In this document: positions 50,622 to 59,897 of the stretch, piece by piece
Position numbering within the stretch: position 1 is the stretch's first letter
Layout: every line of letters begins with the position of its first letter
Source: Sphingobium fuliginis
GTDB taxonomy: Bacteria > Pseudomonadota > Alphaproteobacteria > Sphingomonadales > Sphingomonadaceae
Direction of reading: 5' to 3'
Assembly (NCBI RefSeq): GCF_004152845.1
Contig: NZ_SEON01000005.1
Span: 1-64,000 of the forward strand
DNA: 64,000 nucleotides
Notes under the pieces: generated by a model
The model's database searches: none
What the model was told of the DNA's origin: nothing
What the model saw: only the letters and a program-made list of their open reading frames with translations
Position numbers and translations under genes: made by a program

Positions 50622-50891
50622 GTGAACGAAGACCCCCGCATCCGCCGCCTGCAATTCCGGGCCTGGCATCGCGGCATCAAGGAAGCGGACCTGGCGGTGG
50701 GGGGATTTTTCGATCGCTACCATGCCGAATGGGGCGAAGAGGAACTGGATTGGTTCGAACGCTTTATCGAGGAACAGGATGCCGACATCATGGCCTGGGC
50801 CCTCGGCACGCTGCCGCTGCCGGAACAATGGCGCGGGCCGATGTGGGACAGGTTCGTGAAGATGGATTTCGTGGAGATCGGGAAGAAATAG
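50622..50891 (+). CDS. sdhE: Succinate dehydrogenase assembly factor SdhE
   Basis: SdhE helps covalent attachment of FAD to SdhA. The 89-residue protein has RIRRLQFRAWHRGIKEADLAV with the RGxxE motif (RGIKE) required in the family, then WGEEELDWFERFIEEQDADI. GTG 50622 with AAGGAACAA before it gives the normal size. It lies in the divergent gap from recG, with mfd downstream after a repeat. Confidence 0.92.
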   Translation: MNEDPRIRRLQFRAWHRGIKEADLAVGGFFDRYHAEWGEEELDWFERFIEEQDADIMAWALGTLPLPEQWRGPMWDRFVKMDFVEIGKK

Positions 50892-50903
50892 ACGCCCTAC
50901 GCC

Positions 50904-50990
50904 GTCATCCCCGCGAAGGCGGGGATTCATCTCCTGACGGAGCATCCACACGCCGGGCCGGGAAACGCATCCCGCCTTCGCGGGAATGAC
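50904..50990. repeat. REP-type inverted repeat pair before mfd
   Basis: GTCATCCCCGCGAAGGCGGG at 50904-50923 is repeated in inverse orientation at about 50969-50990 as CCCGCCTTCGCGGGAATGAC. Each unit is itself a short palindrome (CCCGC-GAAG-GCGGG), and the pair encloses about 45 bp. The motif GTCATYCCCGCGAAGGCGGG is a widespread intergenic repeat class. Its last bases overlap the upstream candidate start of mfd. Confidence 0.7.
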
Positions 50991-51000
50991 AAAGCAAGAA

Positions 51001-54000
51001 ATGACCGATCTCCAGAAAATCCTCAAAGCCTCCGCCCCGATGACCCTTTCCGGCGTGCCGGCCGGTTTCCAGCCCTGGCTGCTGGCGGACATCGCGCGCG
51101 CCGCCCCGTCCCGCACCCTGTTCGTCGCCCCCGACGAGCAGCTGATGCGCGCCGTGGCGGATACGGCGCATTATTTCGCGCCGGAGATCGAGATCGTCGA
51201 AATCCCGGCCTGGGACTGCCTGCCCTATGATCGGGCCAGCCCTTCGCTGCGCACCGCCGCGGCGCGGCTGGCGGGCCTCTACGCCCTGCAAGGGAGGCCG
51301 CAGGGACCGCAACTCGTCCTCACCACGCTCAACGCCCTCACCCAGCGCACGCTGACGCCGTTCCGCGTGCGGCAACTGGTGGCGAAACTCGCGCCCAAGG
51401 AACGGATCGCCATCTCGCGGCTGGCCGACATGCTGCAGGCCAATGGCTATGTGCGCACCGACACCGTGCATGACCGGGGCGAGTTCGCCATACGCGGCGG
51501 CATTGTCGACCTGTTCCCCGGCGGCGAGGAACAGCCGCTCAGGCTCGATTTCTTCGGGGACGAGATAGAGACGGTGCGTCGCTTCGATCCCGCCGACCAG
51601 CGGACGAGCGGGAGCGTCGAGGGCTTCACCCTGCTCCCCGCGTCGGAGGCCTTGCTGGACGAGGAGACGATCAAGCGCTTCCGCGGCCGCTATCGCGAAA
51701 TTTTCGGCGCCACGGCCACCGGCGACCCGCTCTATCAGGCGGTGAGCGACGGGCGCCGCCTGCAGGGCATGGAACATTGGCTGCCGCTGTTCGAGGAACG
51801 GCTGGTGCCCCTGACCGACCATCTGGGCGACGACAGCCTGATCCTGCTGGACCATGGCGTCGCGGGCGCGGCGGAGGCGCGGTTCGAGGCGATCAGGGAC
51901 TATCATGCGAACCGCGCCGCGGCGAAATCCTCCGATCCCGGCGCCTATCGGCCGCTGGAGCCCAGGGCCCTCTATCTGGAGGCGGAGGAATGGGCCGCTT
52001 TGGCGCGGGACTGGCCGATGCACGCCACCACCCCCTTCCATGAACCGGAAACCGCCTCCGTCCTCGACTTCGCCGTGGATGGCCCACGCGACTTCGCGCC
52101 GGAGCGGGCGCAGAACGCCAATGTCTATGAGGCGGTGAGCAAACATATCGCTGCGCTCCAGCGGGCGAAGAAGAAGGTGGTCATCGCCAGCTATTCGGGC
52201 GGCGCGCGGGAACGGCTGTCCGGATTGCTGGCCGACCATGGGCTGAAGCGGATCGCGGCGGCGGACAGCTGGCAGGAGGCGCTGGGCATCGCGGCCGGGG
52301 GCAGCACGGTGCTGACCGTCCTGCCGCTCGACCATGGCTTCACCGCGCCCGACGTGGCGGTGCTGACCGAACAGGACATGCTGGGCGACCGGCTCGTGCG
52401 GCGGGCCAAGCGCAAGAAGAGCGCGGACGCTTTCCTGGCCGAACTGGCGACGCTCTCGCCGGGCGATCTGGTCGTGCACATGGACCATGGCATCGGCCGC
52501 TATGAAGGGCTGACCCAGATTCCCGTCGCCAAGGCGGCGCATGATTGCGTCGCGCTGGAATATGCGGGCGGCGACAAGCTCTATGTGCCGGTCGAGAATC
52601 TGGAGGTTCTCTCCCGCTACGGCTCCGAAAGCGAGGGCGTCAGCCTGGACAGGCTGGGCGGGGAGGCCTGGCAGCGGCGCAAGGCGCGGATGAAGGAACG
52701 CATCCGGGAGATTGCGGGCGAACTGCTCAAGACCGCGGCGGAGCGTGCCCTGCGGCCCGCGACCGTGGCGGAACCCGACAGCGCGGGCTATCCCGCCTTC
52801 GTCGACCGCTTCCCCTATCAGGAAACCGACGATCAGGACCGGGCGATCGGCGACGTGATCGAGGATCTGGGCGCTGGCAGGCCGATGGACCGGCTGGTCT
52901 GCGGCGATGTCGGCTTCGGCAAGACGGAGGTCGCGCTGCGCGCCGCCTTCGTCGCGGCGATGGCGGGGATGCAGGTGGTGGTGATCTGCCCGACCACCCT
53001 GCTCGCCCGGCAGCATCACATGAATTTCGAGGAGCGTTTCCGGGGTTTCCCGGTGAAGATCGGCCGCCTGTCCCGGCTGGTGCCGGACAAGGAGGCGAAG
53101 GCGGTGAAGGCCGGCCTTGCCGACGGGACCGTCGACATCGTGGTGGGCACCCATGCGCTGCTGGCCAAGGGGCTGGAGTTCAAGCGGCTGGGCCTTGTCA
53201 TCGTGGACGAGGAACAGCGGTTCGGCGTGACCCACAAGGAACGGCTGAAGTCGCTCAAGACCGACGTCCACGTGCTGACGCTGACGGCGACGCCCATCCC
53301 GCGCACCTTGCAGATGGCGATGTCGGGCCTGCGCGAACTGTCGGTCATCCAGACGCCGCCGGTGGATCGCCTGGCGGTGCGGACCTACATCATGCCGTGG
53401 GACGGGGTCGTGATCCGCGAGGCGCTGCTGCGCGAACATTATCGGGGCGGCCAGAGCTTCTTCGTCGTGCCGCGCATTTCCGACCTGACGGAGATCGAGG
53501 AATTTCTCCGCACCGAAGTGCCCGAAGTGCGGCCGGTGGTCGCCCATGGCCAGATGAGCGCGACGGAGGTGGAGGAACGCATGTCGGCCTTCTACGACAA
53601 GCGCTACGACGTGCTGCTCTCGACCACCATCGTCGAAAGCGGGCTCGACATTCCGTCCGCCAACACGCTCATCATCCATCGGGCGGACCGCTTCGGCCTG
53701 GCGCAGCTCTACCAGCTTCGCGGGCGGGTCGGGCGGGCGAAGGCGCGCGCCTATGCCTATTTCACCACGCCCGCCAACCGGGTGATCACCGAAACGGCGG
53801 AAAAGCGGCTGAAGGTGCTGTCCGACCTGGATACGCTGGGCGCGGGGTTCCAGCTTGCCAGCCACGACCTCGACATACGCGGCGCGGGCAATCTGGTGGG
53901 CGACGAGCAGTCCGGCCATATCAAGGAGGTCGGGTTCGAACTCTACCAGTCGATGCTGGAGGACGCGATACTGGAGGCGAAGGCCGGCGGCGCGGGGCTG

Positions 54001-54465
54001 GAGAAGGCGCGCGAGAGCTTCTCGCCGCAGATCACCGTGGACGCGCCGATCCTCATTCCGGAGGATTATGTGCCCGACCTCGACCTGCGCATGGGGCTCT
54101 ATCGACGCCTCAACGAAGTCGAGGACCGGCAGGGGCTGGAGGCGTTCGCCGCCGAACTCATCGACCGGTTCGGCAAGCTGCCCGCGCCGACGCAGAACCT
54201 GTTCAAGATCATCGAGATCAAGCAGAATTGCGTCGCCGCCAATATCGCGAAAATCGATGTCGGACCGAAGGGCGCGCTGGTCAGCTTCTTCGAGGACCGC
54301 TTCCCCCGGCCCGAGGGGCTGGTCGCCTATATCCAGCGGCTGAACGGCGTGGCGCGGCTGCGGCCCGACAGCAAGGTGGTGGTGAACCGGGCCTGGGCCG
54401 ATCCGGCGGCGCGGCTCAACGGCGCGCTGCAGCTTTCCAAGGGGCTGGCGAAGGCGGCGGCCTGA
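51001..54465 (+). CDS. mfd: Transcription-repair coupling factor Mfd
   Basis: Mfd removes stalled RNA polymerase and recruits UvrA. The 1154-residue form begins MTDLQKILKAS; an in-frame ATG at 50986 lies in the repeat and is less likely. Domains: UvrB-like region (GEFAIRGGIVDLFPGG), the CarD-like RNA polymerase interaction domain (VVHMDHGIGRYEG), RecG-like helicase with CGDVGFGKTEVALRAAF and DEEQRFGVTHKERLK, the motif ESGLDIPSANTLI, and the C-terminal TRCF region. The length is normal. Confidence 0.96.
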   Translation: MTDLQKILKASAPMTLSGVPAGFQPWLLADIARAAPSRTLFVAPDEQLMRAVADTAHYFAPEIEIVEIPAWDCLPYDRASPSLRTAAARLAGLYALQGRPQGPQLVLTTLNALTQRTLTPFRVRQLVAKLAPKERIAISRLADMLQANGYVRTDTVHDRGEFAIRGGIVDLFPGGEEQPLRLDFFGDEIETVRRFDPADQRTSGSVEGFTLLPASEALLDEETIKRFRGRYREIFGATATGDPLYQAVSDGRRLQGMEHWLPLFEERLVPLTDHLGDDSLILLDHGVAGAAEARFEAIRDYHANRAAAKSSDPGAYRPLEPRALYLEAEEWAALARDWPMHATTPFHEPETASVLDFAVDGPRDFAPERAQNANVYEAVSKHIAALQRAKKKVVIASYSGGARERLSGLLADHGLKRIAAADSWQEALGIAAGGSTVLTVLPLDHGFTAPDVAVLTEQDMLGDRLVRRAKRKKSADAFLAELATLSPGDLVVHMDHGIGRYEGLTQIPVAKAAHDCVALEYAGGDKLYVPVENLEVLSRYGSESEGVSLDRLGGEAWQRRKARMKERIREIAGELLKTAAERALRPATVAEPDSAGYPAFVDRFPYQETDDQDRAIGDVIEDLGAGRPMDRLVCGDVGFGKTEVALRAAFVAAMAGMQVVVICPTTLLARQHHMNFEERFRGFPVKIGRLSRLVPDKEAKAVKAGLADGTVDIVVGTHALLAKGLEFKRLGLVIVDEEQRFGVTHKERLKSLKTDVHVLTLTATPIPRTLQMAMSGLRELSVIQTPPVDRLAVRTYIMPWDGVVIREALLREHYRGGQSFFVVPRISDLTEIEEFLRTEVPEVRPVVAHGQMSATEVEERMSAFYDKRYDVLLSTTIVESGLDIPSANTLIIHRADRFGLAQLYQLRGRVGRAKARAYAYFTTPANRVITETAEKRLKVLSDLDTLGAGFQLASHDLDIRGAGNLVGDEQSGHIKEVGFELYQSMLEDAILEAKAGGAGLEKARESFSPQITVDAPILIPEDYVPDLDLRMGLYRRLNEVEDRQGLEAFAAELIDRFGKLPAPTQNLFKIIEIKQNCVAANIAKIDVGPKGALVSFFEDRFPRPEGLVAYIQRLNGVARLRPDSKVVVNRAWADPAARLNGALQLSKGLAKAAA

Positions 54466-54531
54466 ACGCCAGCACCCCTTTGTCATCCCTCGGACAACAG
54501 CCAGCAACAGTCGCAACCTAAATCCCGCTCT

Positions 54532-54558
54532 GGCGACCGGACAGCAAAGTCCGGCGCC
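54532..54558 (+). promoter_or_regulatory. Hairpin in the leader of the gene at 54574
   Basis: GGCG-A-CCGGAC and GTCCGGCGCC form a 10-bp stem with one bulged A and a 6-base loop AGCAAA. It lies after mfd and directly before the ribosome site (CAGGAGAATGAC) of the next gene, so it may end mfd transcripts or shape the downstream mRNA leader. No T-tract follows. Confidence 0.35.
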
Positions 54559-54573
54559 AAGCAGGAGAATGAC

Positions 54574-54984
54574 ATGAGTTTGACTCTTATTGCCCTGGCC
54601 GCGGCAGCGGCCACGCACAGCGTGCAGATCGACCATGGCGGAAAGCCTGTCGAGGCGACCTACAGCGCCCGCGCCGAGTTCCGCACCAGAACCATCGGCG
54701 CCCGGACCCCGAACCGAGCCGACATGCAACGGTGCCAGTGGACCGCCACCATATTGGTCGACCGGGCGCTCAGCCATGGACCGGCGCTCAGCCGCACGGT
54801 TTCCAGCGACAGACAGTTTTCCGGCAGCGAGCATGGCGCCTGCACGCCCGGCCGCCAGTCGGGCGAACGCAATCTGGCCCGTTATGAAGGCGCAATCCGC
54901 GAACATCTGATCGCGGTTGCACAGGTGGACCACGCGCCGCTACTGGCCGAGCTTGATGCCGTCCGCAATCTTGCCTCCAACTGA
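54574..54984 (+). CDS. Exported protein of unknown function (136 aa)
   Basis: The N-terminus LTLIALAAAAATHSVQ looks like a short signal peptide. The mature part has a Cys at MQRCQW and one at HGACTPG that could form a disulfide, consistent with a periplasmic location. No known domain is recognised. Its 3' end overlaps the next gene by 29 bp, so the two are likely co-transcribed. The reading frame has a ribosome site just upstream and codon use like the rest of the window. Confidence 0.68.
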   Translation: MSLTLIALAAAAATHSVQIDHGGKPVEATYSARAEFRTRTIGARTPNRADMQRCQWTATILVDRALSHGPALSRTVSSDRQFSGSEHGACTPGRQSGERNLARYEGAIREHLIAVAQVDHAPLLAELDAVRNLASN

Positions 54985-55717
54985 AAACGGGGCGGCGCTG
55001 GCCTGCGCCATTCTGGCCAGCGCCTTCCTGGCTGGCGTCGGCGCTGGCCCCGCCTTCGCGCAATATGCCGACGGCGTGTCGGCCACGGTCGAGGTCGCAA
55101 GCGACGAGCGGCGCCGGGGCCTGAGCTGGAGCGAGGGCGACCCGGTGCTGCGTGGTACGCTGTCCGTGCCCGTGGCTGACGGGCTGAGCCTCGACGGCGC
55201 CGCCGCCTCGCTATGGGGCAGCGCCCGGCATGGCGGAGCCGATGCCGTCGTCGACCTGGGGGCGGCCTATGCACGGCAGATCGGCGGATGGCGGCTTTCC
55301 GCCGAAGGCCGCTATCACCTTTTCCCCGGAAGTTCCGGACAGGGCTATGGCGAAATCGGCGCTGGCGCGGCTTTCCTGATCGGGCCGGCCAGCATCGACG
55401 TCAACGGCAGCTATGCCCCCAGGCAGCCGTCCATCGGCGGGGACAATCTCTATCTGTCCGCGTCGGCGGCGATGGGGTTGCCGGGCACGCCCCTCACCGT
55501 CTCCGCGCGGATCGGCCGGTCTTCGGGCGATGCGCGCAACACGGCCCGCGCCGCGCGACTGCGCCCGGACGGCGCCTATTGGGACCATGGGATCGGCGTC
55601 GATTATATGAAGGGCCGCTGGTTCGCCGGCCTGCGCTATGCCGACAGCGGCATCGCAGGCCCCGGAGGCCGCCATGCGGGGGCAAGCCTGATCGGACGGG
55701 TGGGGTTAGGCCTTTAG
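54956..55717 (+). CDS. TorF-like outer-membrane porin family protein
   Basis: The 253-residue protein has a signal peptide (ACAILASAFLAGVGAGPAFA), then alternating beta-strand sequence from ATVEVASDERRRGLSWSEGD to LIGRVGLGL. The R-R-G-L-S-W-S motif after the signal peptide and the terminal hydrophobic strand are seen in TorF/Gcw_chp-type putative porins. ATG 54956 overlaps the previous frame. Transported substrate unknown; beta-barrel topology is inferred from sequence alternation. Confidence 0.72.
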   Translation: MPSAILPPTENGAALACAILASAFLAGVGAGPAFAQYADGVSATVEVASDERRRGLSWSEGDPVLRGTLSVPVADGLSLDGAAASLWGSARHGGADAVVDLGAAYARQIGGWRLSAEGRYHLFPGSSGQGYGEIGAGAAFLIGPASIDVNGSYAPRQPSIGGDNLYLSASAAMGLPGTPLTVSARIGRSSGDARNTARAARLRPDGAYWDHGIGVDYMKGRWFAGLRYADSGIAGPGGRHAGASLIGRVGLGL

Positions 55718-57742
55718 CGCCAGCGCCACCAGATCGGCGGAGGAAACGCCCGCCGAACGCAGGAAACCCTGATAATAGTCGCAACCTTCACGGGTGAGGA
55801 GATCGAGCTGCTGCTCGGTCTCCACCCCTTCGGCAATGACGCGCAGGCCCAGCGACTTCGCCATGTGGATGACGCCCCGCACGATGATCCTGTCGCGGGC
55901 GGTCCCCGCAATGTCCTGCGCCAGCCCGCTGTCGATCTTCAGATAATCGAGCGGCAGGCTCTTGAGATAGGCAAGGCTGGAATAGCCGGTGCCGAAATCG
56001 TCCACCGCCACCGCCAGCCCTTCGGCCCGCAGCGCCGTCAGCAAGGCGGTGGCATTGTCCACATCCTCGATCAGGCCGCTCTCGGTGATCTCCACCGTCA
56101 GGCGCGACCGGGGAAAGCCGCTCATGTCCACCAGGTTCAGGAACTGCGGCATGAAGCCGGGCTGGGCGATGTCCTCCGCCGTGACGTTGATCGACAGGCG
56201 CAGGTGCGACAGCGCGCGCGGCCAGGCGGCGGCCTGCCGCAGCGCTTCGGCCTGAATATGCGCCGAAAGCGGCAGCATGTAGTCGGAACGCTCCGCCGTG
56301 GCGAACAGCATCCCCGCCCCCAGAGCGCCATATTGCGGGTGGTTCCAGCGCGCCAGCGCCTCGACCCCGATCATATGCTCGCCCCCGACCGGATATTGCG
56401 GCTGGAACAATATGCCGATCTCCCCGCGATGCAAGGCGAGGCGCAGGTCGGTTTCCAACTGGTCGGCATCCACCTGTCGGCTGCGCTTTTCCGAAGAAAA
56501 GATGCGGATGCCCTCCCCTCCCCCGACCCTGGCGTCGGCCAGAGCGGTGCCGGCGCGGCGGATCAGCCGGGTTGCGTCGTCGTCCGGACGCGACTGGGCA
56601 ATGCCGCAACGCGCCGTCAGGCGGATCAGATGGTCGCCCGCGCTGAACGGACGGCCGATGGCGCCGATCAGTTGCCGGGCCAGGAAGGTCGCCTTCTCCG
56701 CCGTCGCCGCTTCGCCCGTCAGGCCGATCAGGAATTCCGTCCCGGCGATGCGCGCGACCATCGCGCCGACCGCCATGTCGACGGTCATGCGCTCTATGCG
56801 GCGGGCGATCCGGCCCAGCAGCGCGTCGCCCACCACCTGGCCATAGGCGGCGTTCATCCGGTCGAACTGGCTGATCGACAGCAGCAGCACCGTCGTCGCC
56901 AGCCCCTGCCGCCGTTCCAGCCAGTCGAGCGCCGCCTGACGCGAGCGCAGCCCGGTCAGGTCGTCGCGGCCGGTCGCATCATGGCCATGCGCGTCGGACA
57001 GCCATTCCACATCCGCCGCCACCACCCCGTCGATCAGCCGCAGATGATGGACCAGCCGGTCGCCCGGACGGCCCGGCGCGGCATGGGCGAAGGCCTCCGG
57101 ACGCCCGGAACGCATCATGCCGCGGAGGGCGGCGATCACCGAGCGGCGCTCCGATCGCGGCAGGCGGCGGATGAAGGCGGCCGGATCGACGCTCTGCCGC
57201 TCAAGGCCAAGATGGCGCGCAAGATTGTCGCTGAGGCGGATGCGGTCCCCGTCCCTTTCCCAGTACAGCGCATCCCCGCGCCGGATGCGCTGGGCGCGCC
57301 GGCTGTGCGTCGTCCCGCCAACGAGCCGGTCGACCAGCCGCTGCGCCGAAGCCAGCGTCGCGCGCAGCTCGACCGGCGTGAAGGGCACGGCAAGGAAATG
57401 CGTCGCCCCCGCCTCCAGCAATCCGGGCACGGCGGCCATGTCGAGAGCGTCGACCAGCGCGATGAGCGCACCCCCACCCGCATCCACCGCGGGCGCCAGC
57501 GACGTGATCAGGCCGGCCTCGCCATCGCGCGCGCCGCGCATGTCGACCAGGGCGATCTGGGCATCGCTGTGCAGGAAGCGCTGCGCCGCATCGGTCGCGC
57601 GACGGGCGGCGATGGCGCGCCAGCCGGCCGTCCGCACCTGCTGCGACAGTCCGTCGCGGTCCCCCGGCGACAGAATGAAGAGGCTGCGCTGTCCGTCCAG
57701 TGCGGTCTCGCCGCTCACATGATGCTCCTCGGGACGGTTCAT
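55706..57742 (-). CDS. REC-like/GGDEF/EAL protein, probable c-di-GMP phosphodiesterase
   Basis: The 678-residue protein has an N-terminal receiver-like domain (IALVDMRGARDGE with a possible phospho-acceptor Asp near residue 68), a PAS-like linker, then a GGDEF domain whose signature is degraded to RIAGTEFL near residue 330, so cyclase activity is unlikely. The EAL domain from about residue 430 is well conserved: GVEALARWNHPQYG, DDFGTGYSSLAYLKSLPLDYLK cut here to its key residues DDFGTGYS, and the QG ending. Phosphodiesterase activity is predicted. It overlaps the porin gene by 12 bp. Confidence 0.88.
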   Translation of the reverse strand: MNRPEEHHVSGETALDGQRSLFILSPGDRDGLSQQVRTAGWRAIAARRATDAAQRFLHSDAQIALVDMRGARDGEAGLITSLAPAVDAGGGALIALVDALDMAAVPGLLEAGATHFLAVPFTPVELRATLASAQRLVDRLVGGTTHSRRAQRIRRGDALYWERDGDRIRLSDNLARHLGLERQSVDPAAFIRRLPRSERRSVIAALRGMMRSGRPEAFAHAAPGRPGDRLVHHLRLIDGVVAADVEWLSDAHGHDATGRDDLTGLRSRQAALDWLERRQGLATTVLLLSISQFDRMNAAYGQVVGDALLGRIARRIERMTVDMAVGAMVARIAGTEFLIGLTGEAATAEKATFLARQLIGAIGRPFSAGDHLIRLTARCGIAQSRPDDDATRLIRRAGTALADARVGGGEGIRIFSSEKRSRQVDADQLETDLRLALHRGEIGILFQPQYPVGGEHMIGVEALARWNHPQYGALGAGMLFATAERSDYMLPLSAHIQAEALRQAAAWPRALSHLRLSINVTAEDIAQPGFMPQFLNLVDMSGFPRSRLTVEITESGLIEDVDNATALLTALRAEGLAVAVDDFGTGYSSLAYLKSLPLDYLKIDSGLAQDIAGTARDRIIVRGVIHMAKSLGLRVIAEGVETEQQLDLLTREGCDYYQGFLRSAGVSSADLVALALKA

Positions 57743-57836
57743 CGCCCCTTCCTAGACCCCATCGGTTAGCGTCCTGTTTACGCTGCCGCAACCGGTGACG
57801 CTTGCACGGGGCAGGTCCATCGCCTAGCTAGCATAT

Positions 57837-58847
57837 ATGGAGATGGCCGATCTTGGGCGCACGGTCCTGACCGATGCACTCGGCCGCCGGATCAGCTATT
57901 TGCGGATTTCGGTGACGGACCGGTGCGACCTGCGCTGCCGCTATTGCATGGCGGAGCGGATGACCTTCCTTCCCAGGGATCAGGTCCTGACGCTGGAGGA
58001 GATCGCGCTGCTGGCCGATCTCTTCATCGCCCGGGGCGTGCGCAGGATCAGGCTGACCGGCGGCGAACCGCTGGTGCGGCGCGACATCGTCGACCTCGTC
58101 CGGCGCATCGGCCGGCATGTGGGCGCGGGCCTCGACGAACTGACGCTCACCACCAACGGCACGCGGCTCGCGCATCATGCGCAGGCGCTTGCGGATGCGG
58201 GCGTCCGGCGCATCAATGTCAGCCTGGACAGCCTTGACCCTGAACGTTTCGCCCATGTCACGCGGAACGGCGACATCCGGCCGGTGTTCGAAGGGCTGGA
58301 GGCAGCGCGGGCCGCCGGCCTGTCGGTCAAGATCAACATGGTCGCGCTCAAGGGCATCAATGAGGACGAGATCCTGCCGATGCTGCACTGGTGCGATGCG
58401 CGGGGGTTCGACCTGACGCTGATCGAGACCATGCCGCTGGGCGAAACCGGGGAAGACCGGACGGATCATTATCTGCCGCTGACGCAGGTGGCCGATTCGA
58501 TCCGCCGGCATCACGCGCTGACGCCGGTCCCGCATCGCACCGGCGGCCCCGCGCGCTATCATGCGGTCGAGGGGTTGAAGGCGCGGCTGGGACTGATCAC
58601 GCCGCTCACCCATAATTTCTGCGCCGACTGCAACCGCATGCGCATGACCTGCGAAGGCAAGATCTTCATGTGCCTGGGCCATGAGGATCATGTCGACCTG
58701 AAGGCCGCCTTCCGCCAGGGCGGCCTGCCCGCGGTGGAGCCGCTGATCGACCGCGCCCTGCGGCTGAAGCCGGCGGCGCATGATTTCCGCATCGGCGCCG
58801 ATGCCGCGCCGGCGGTGCGGCGGCATATGAGCGTGACCGGCGGATGA
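57837..58847 (+). CDS. moaA: GTP 3',8-cyclase MoaA
   Basis: MoaA is a radical SAM enzyme that starts molybdenum cofactor synthesis. The 336-residue protein has the SAM-cluster motif CDLRCRYC near residue 30, RLTGGEPLVRRDI, and the C-terminal second cluster CADCNRMRMTC with a further Cys in MCLGHED. The C-terminal GG tail needed for activity is present as VTGG. Start ATG 57837; ATG 57843 is an alternative. It overlaps nadK. Confidence 0.95.
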   Translation: MEMADLGRTVLTDALGRRISYLRISVTDRCDLRCRYCMAERMTFLPRDQVLTLEEIALLADLFIARGVRRIRLTGGEPLVRRDIVDLVRRIGRHVGAGLDELTLTTNGTRLAHHAQALADAGVRRINVSLDSLDPERFAHVTRNGDIRPVFEGLEAARAAGLSVKINMVALKGINEDEILPMLHWCDARGFDLTLIETMPLGETGEDRTDHYLPLTQVADSIRRHHALTPVPHRTGGPARYHAVEGLKARLGLITPLTHNFCADCNRMRMTCEGKIFMCLGHEDHVDLKAAFRQGGLPAVEPLIDRALRLKPAAHDFRIGADAAPAVRRHMSVTGG

Positions 58848-59620
58848 CCGACGACGTCCGGCGCGCTCTGGTCGCGTCCCCCAGTCCGGCGGCCAAGGCG
58901 GCGGAGGAAAGGCTGCGCGCCGCCTATGATTTCGTGCCCGTGGAGCAGGCGGACATGATCATCGCACTGGGCGGCGACGGCTTCATGCTCCAGACGCTGC
59001 ACTCCATGCTGGAGGGGCGGCGAATCCTGCCGGTGTTCGGCATGAACCTGGGCACGGTCGGCTTCCTGATGAACGAATGGCGGCTCGAACGGCTGGAACA
59101 GCGGATAGAGGCGGCCAAGCCGTTCAAGGTCAATCCGCTGCGCATGGTCGTCGACACCGTGGATGGGGAGCGTTTCTCCATCCCCGCCATCAACGAAGTC
59201 TCGCTGCTGCGCGAAACGCGTCAGACCGCCAAGCTGGAGGTGAAGGTCAACGACCGCACCGTCCTGCCCGAACTGGTGTGCGATGGCGTGCTGGTGGCGA
59301 CGCCGGCCGGATCGACGGCCTATAATCTCTCGGCGCATGGACCGATCCTGCCGCTCGGATCGGCGCTGGTGGCGCTGACGCCGATCAGCCCCTTCCGCCC
59401 CCGGCGCTGGCGCGGTGCGATCCTGCCGGAAAATACGGCGATCCAGTTCACGGTGCTCGATCCCGTGAAGCGCCCGGTCAGCGCCGTTGCCGACCAGCGC
59501 GAAGTGCGCGACGTCGCGCAGGTCGAGGTGAAGATCGATCGCGCGACCCCGCTGACCTTGCTGTTCGACCCCGAACATACGCTGGACGACCGGATCGCGG
59601 CCGAACAGTTCATCGCGTGA
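58844..59620 (+). CDS. nadK: NAD kinase
   Basis: NadK phosphorylates NAD to NADP. The 258-residue protein has the GGDGFMLQTLH motif near residue 40, NLGTVGFLMNEW, and TPAGSTAYNLSAHGPILP near residue 150, which form the catalytic and NAD-binding core. The length is at the short end of the family. The start overlaps the moaA stop (ATGA), so the two genes are transcribed together despite unrelated pathways. Confidence 0.95.
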   Translation: MTDDVRRALVASPSPAAKAAEERLRAAYDFVPVEQADMIIALGGDGFMLQTLHSMLEGRRILPVFGMNLGTVGFLMNEWRLERLEQRIEAAKPFKVNPLRMVVDTVDGERFSIPAINEVSLLRETRQTAKLEVKVNDRTVLPELVCDGVLVATPAGSTAYNLSAHGPILPLGSALVALTPISPFRPRRWRGAILPENTAIQFTVLDPVKRPVSAVADQREVRDVAQVEVKIDRATPLTLLFDPEHTLDDRIAAEQFIA

Positions 59621-59639
59621 AAATTCCGTCATTTGGCGC

Positions 59640-59669
59640 TTGCCATTGCCGGAAATCCGCTGCTATAGG
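59640..59669 (+). promoter_or_regulatory. Promoter of the first tRNA-Asn gene
   Basis: TTGCCA at 59640-59645 and TATAGG at 59664-59669, 18-bp spacer, about 30 bases before the tRNA 5' end. The corresponding signals recur before the second copy. Confidence 0.5.
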
Positions 59670-59698
59670 CGCGGCCTGCCCAGCGGAAGCCGGGTTGC

Positions 59699-59773
59699 TC
59701 CCCGATAGCTCAGCGGTAGAGCATTCGACTGTTAATCGAATGGCCGTAGGTTCGAATCCTACTCGGGGAGCCA
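59699..59773 (+). tRNA. tRNA-Asn (anticodon GTT), copy 1
   Basis: The 75-base gene includes the encoded CCA. The acceptor stem TCCCCGA pairs with TCGGGGA, the D arm has AGCTCAGCGGTAGAGC, the anticodon stem TTCGA/TCGAA holds CTGTTAA, and the T arm is GTAGG TTCGAATC CTAC. The anticodon GTT reads AAC/AAU. It lies after nadK, 78 bases downstream. Confidence 0.97.
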
Positions 59774-59897
59774 CTTTCCATCCTGCGGCGGCACCGGAAA
59801 ACCTCCCTTATTCAGGCAGATTGACACGCCTTGGCTCATGCCCCGCGCGCGTCGGGCCATTCAGGCATTTTTTTCGGACTGGCGGCGGTTCCGGCCC

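Noticed and set aside
50905..54933. Very long open frame antisense to mfd (over 1300 codons)
   Set aside because: It lies entirely opposite the well-conserved mfd, has no recognisable domain, and its repeated His/Arg/Gln-rich composition is what a high-GC antisense frame produces.
55706..57742. An active diguanylate cyclase
   Set aside because: The GGDEF signature is replaced by AGTEF-type residues, so cyclase activity is improbable.
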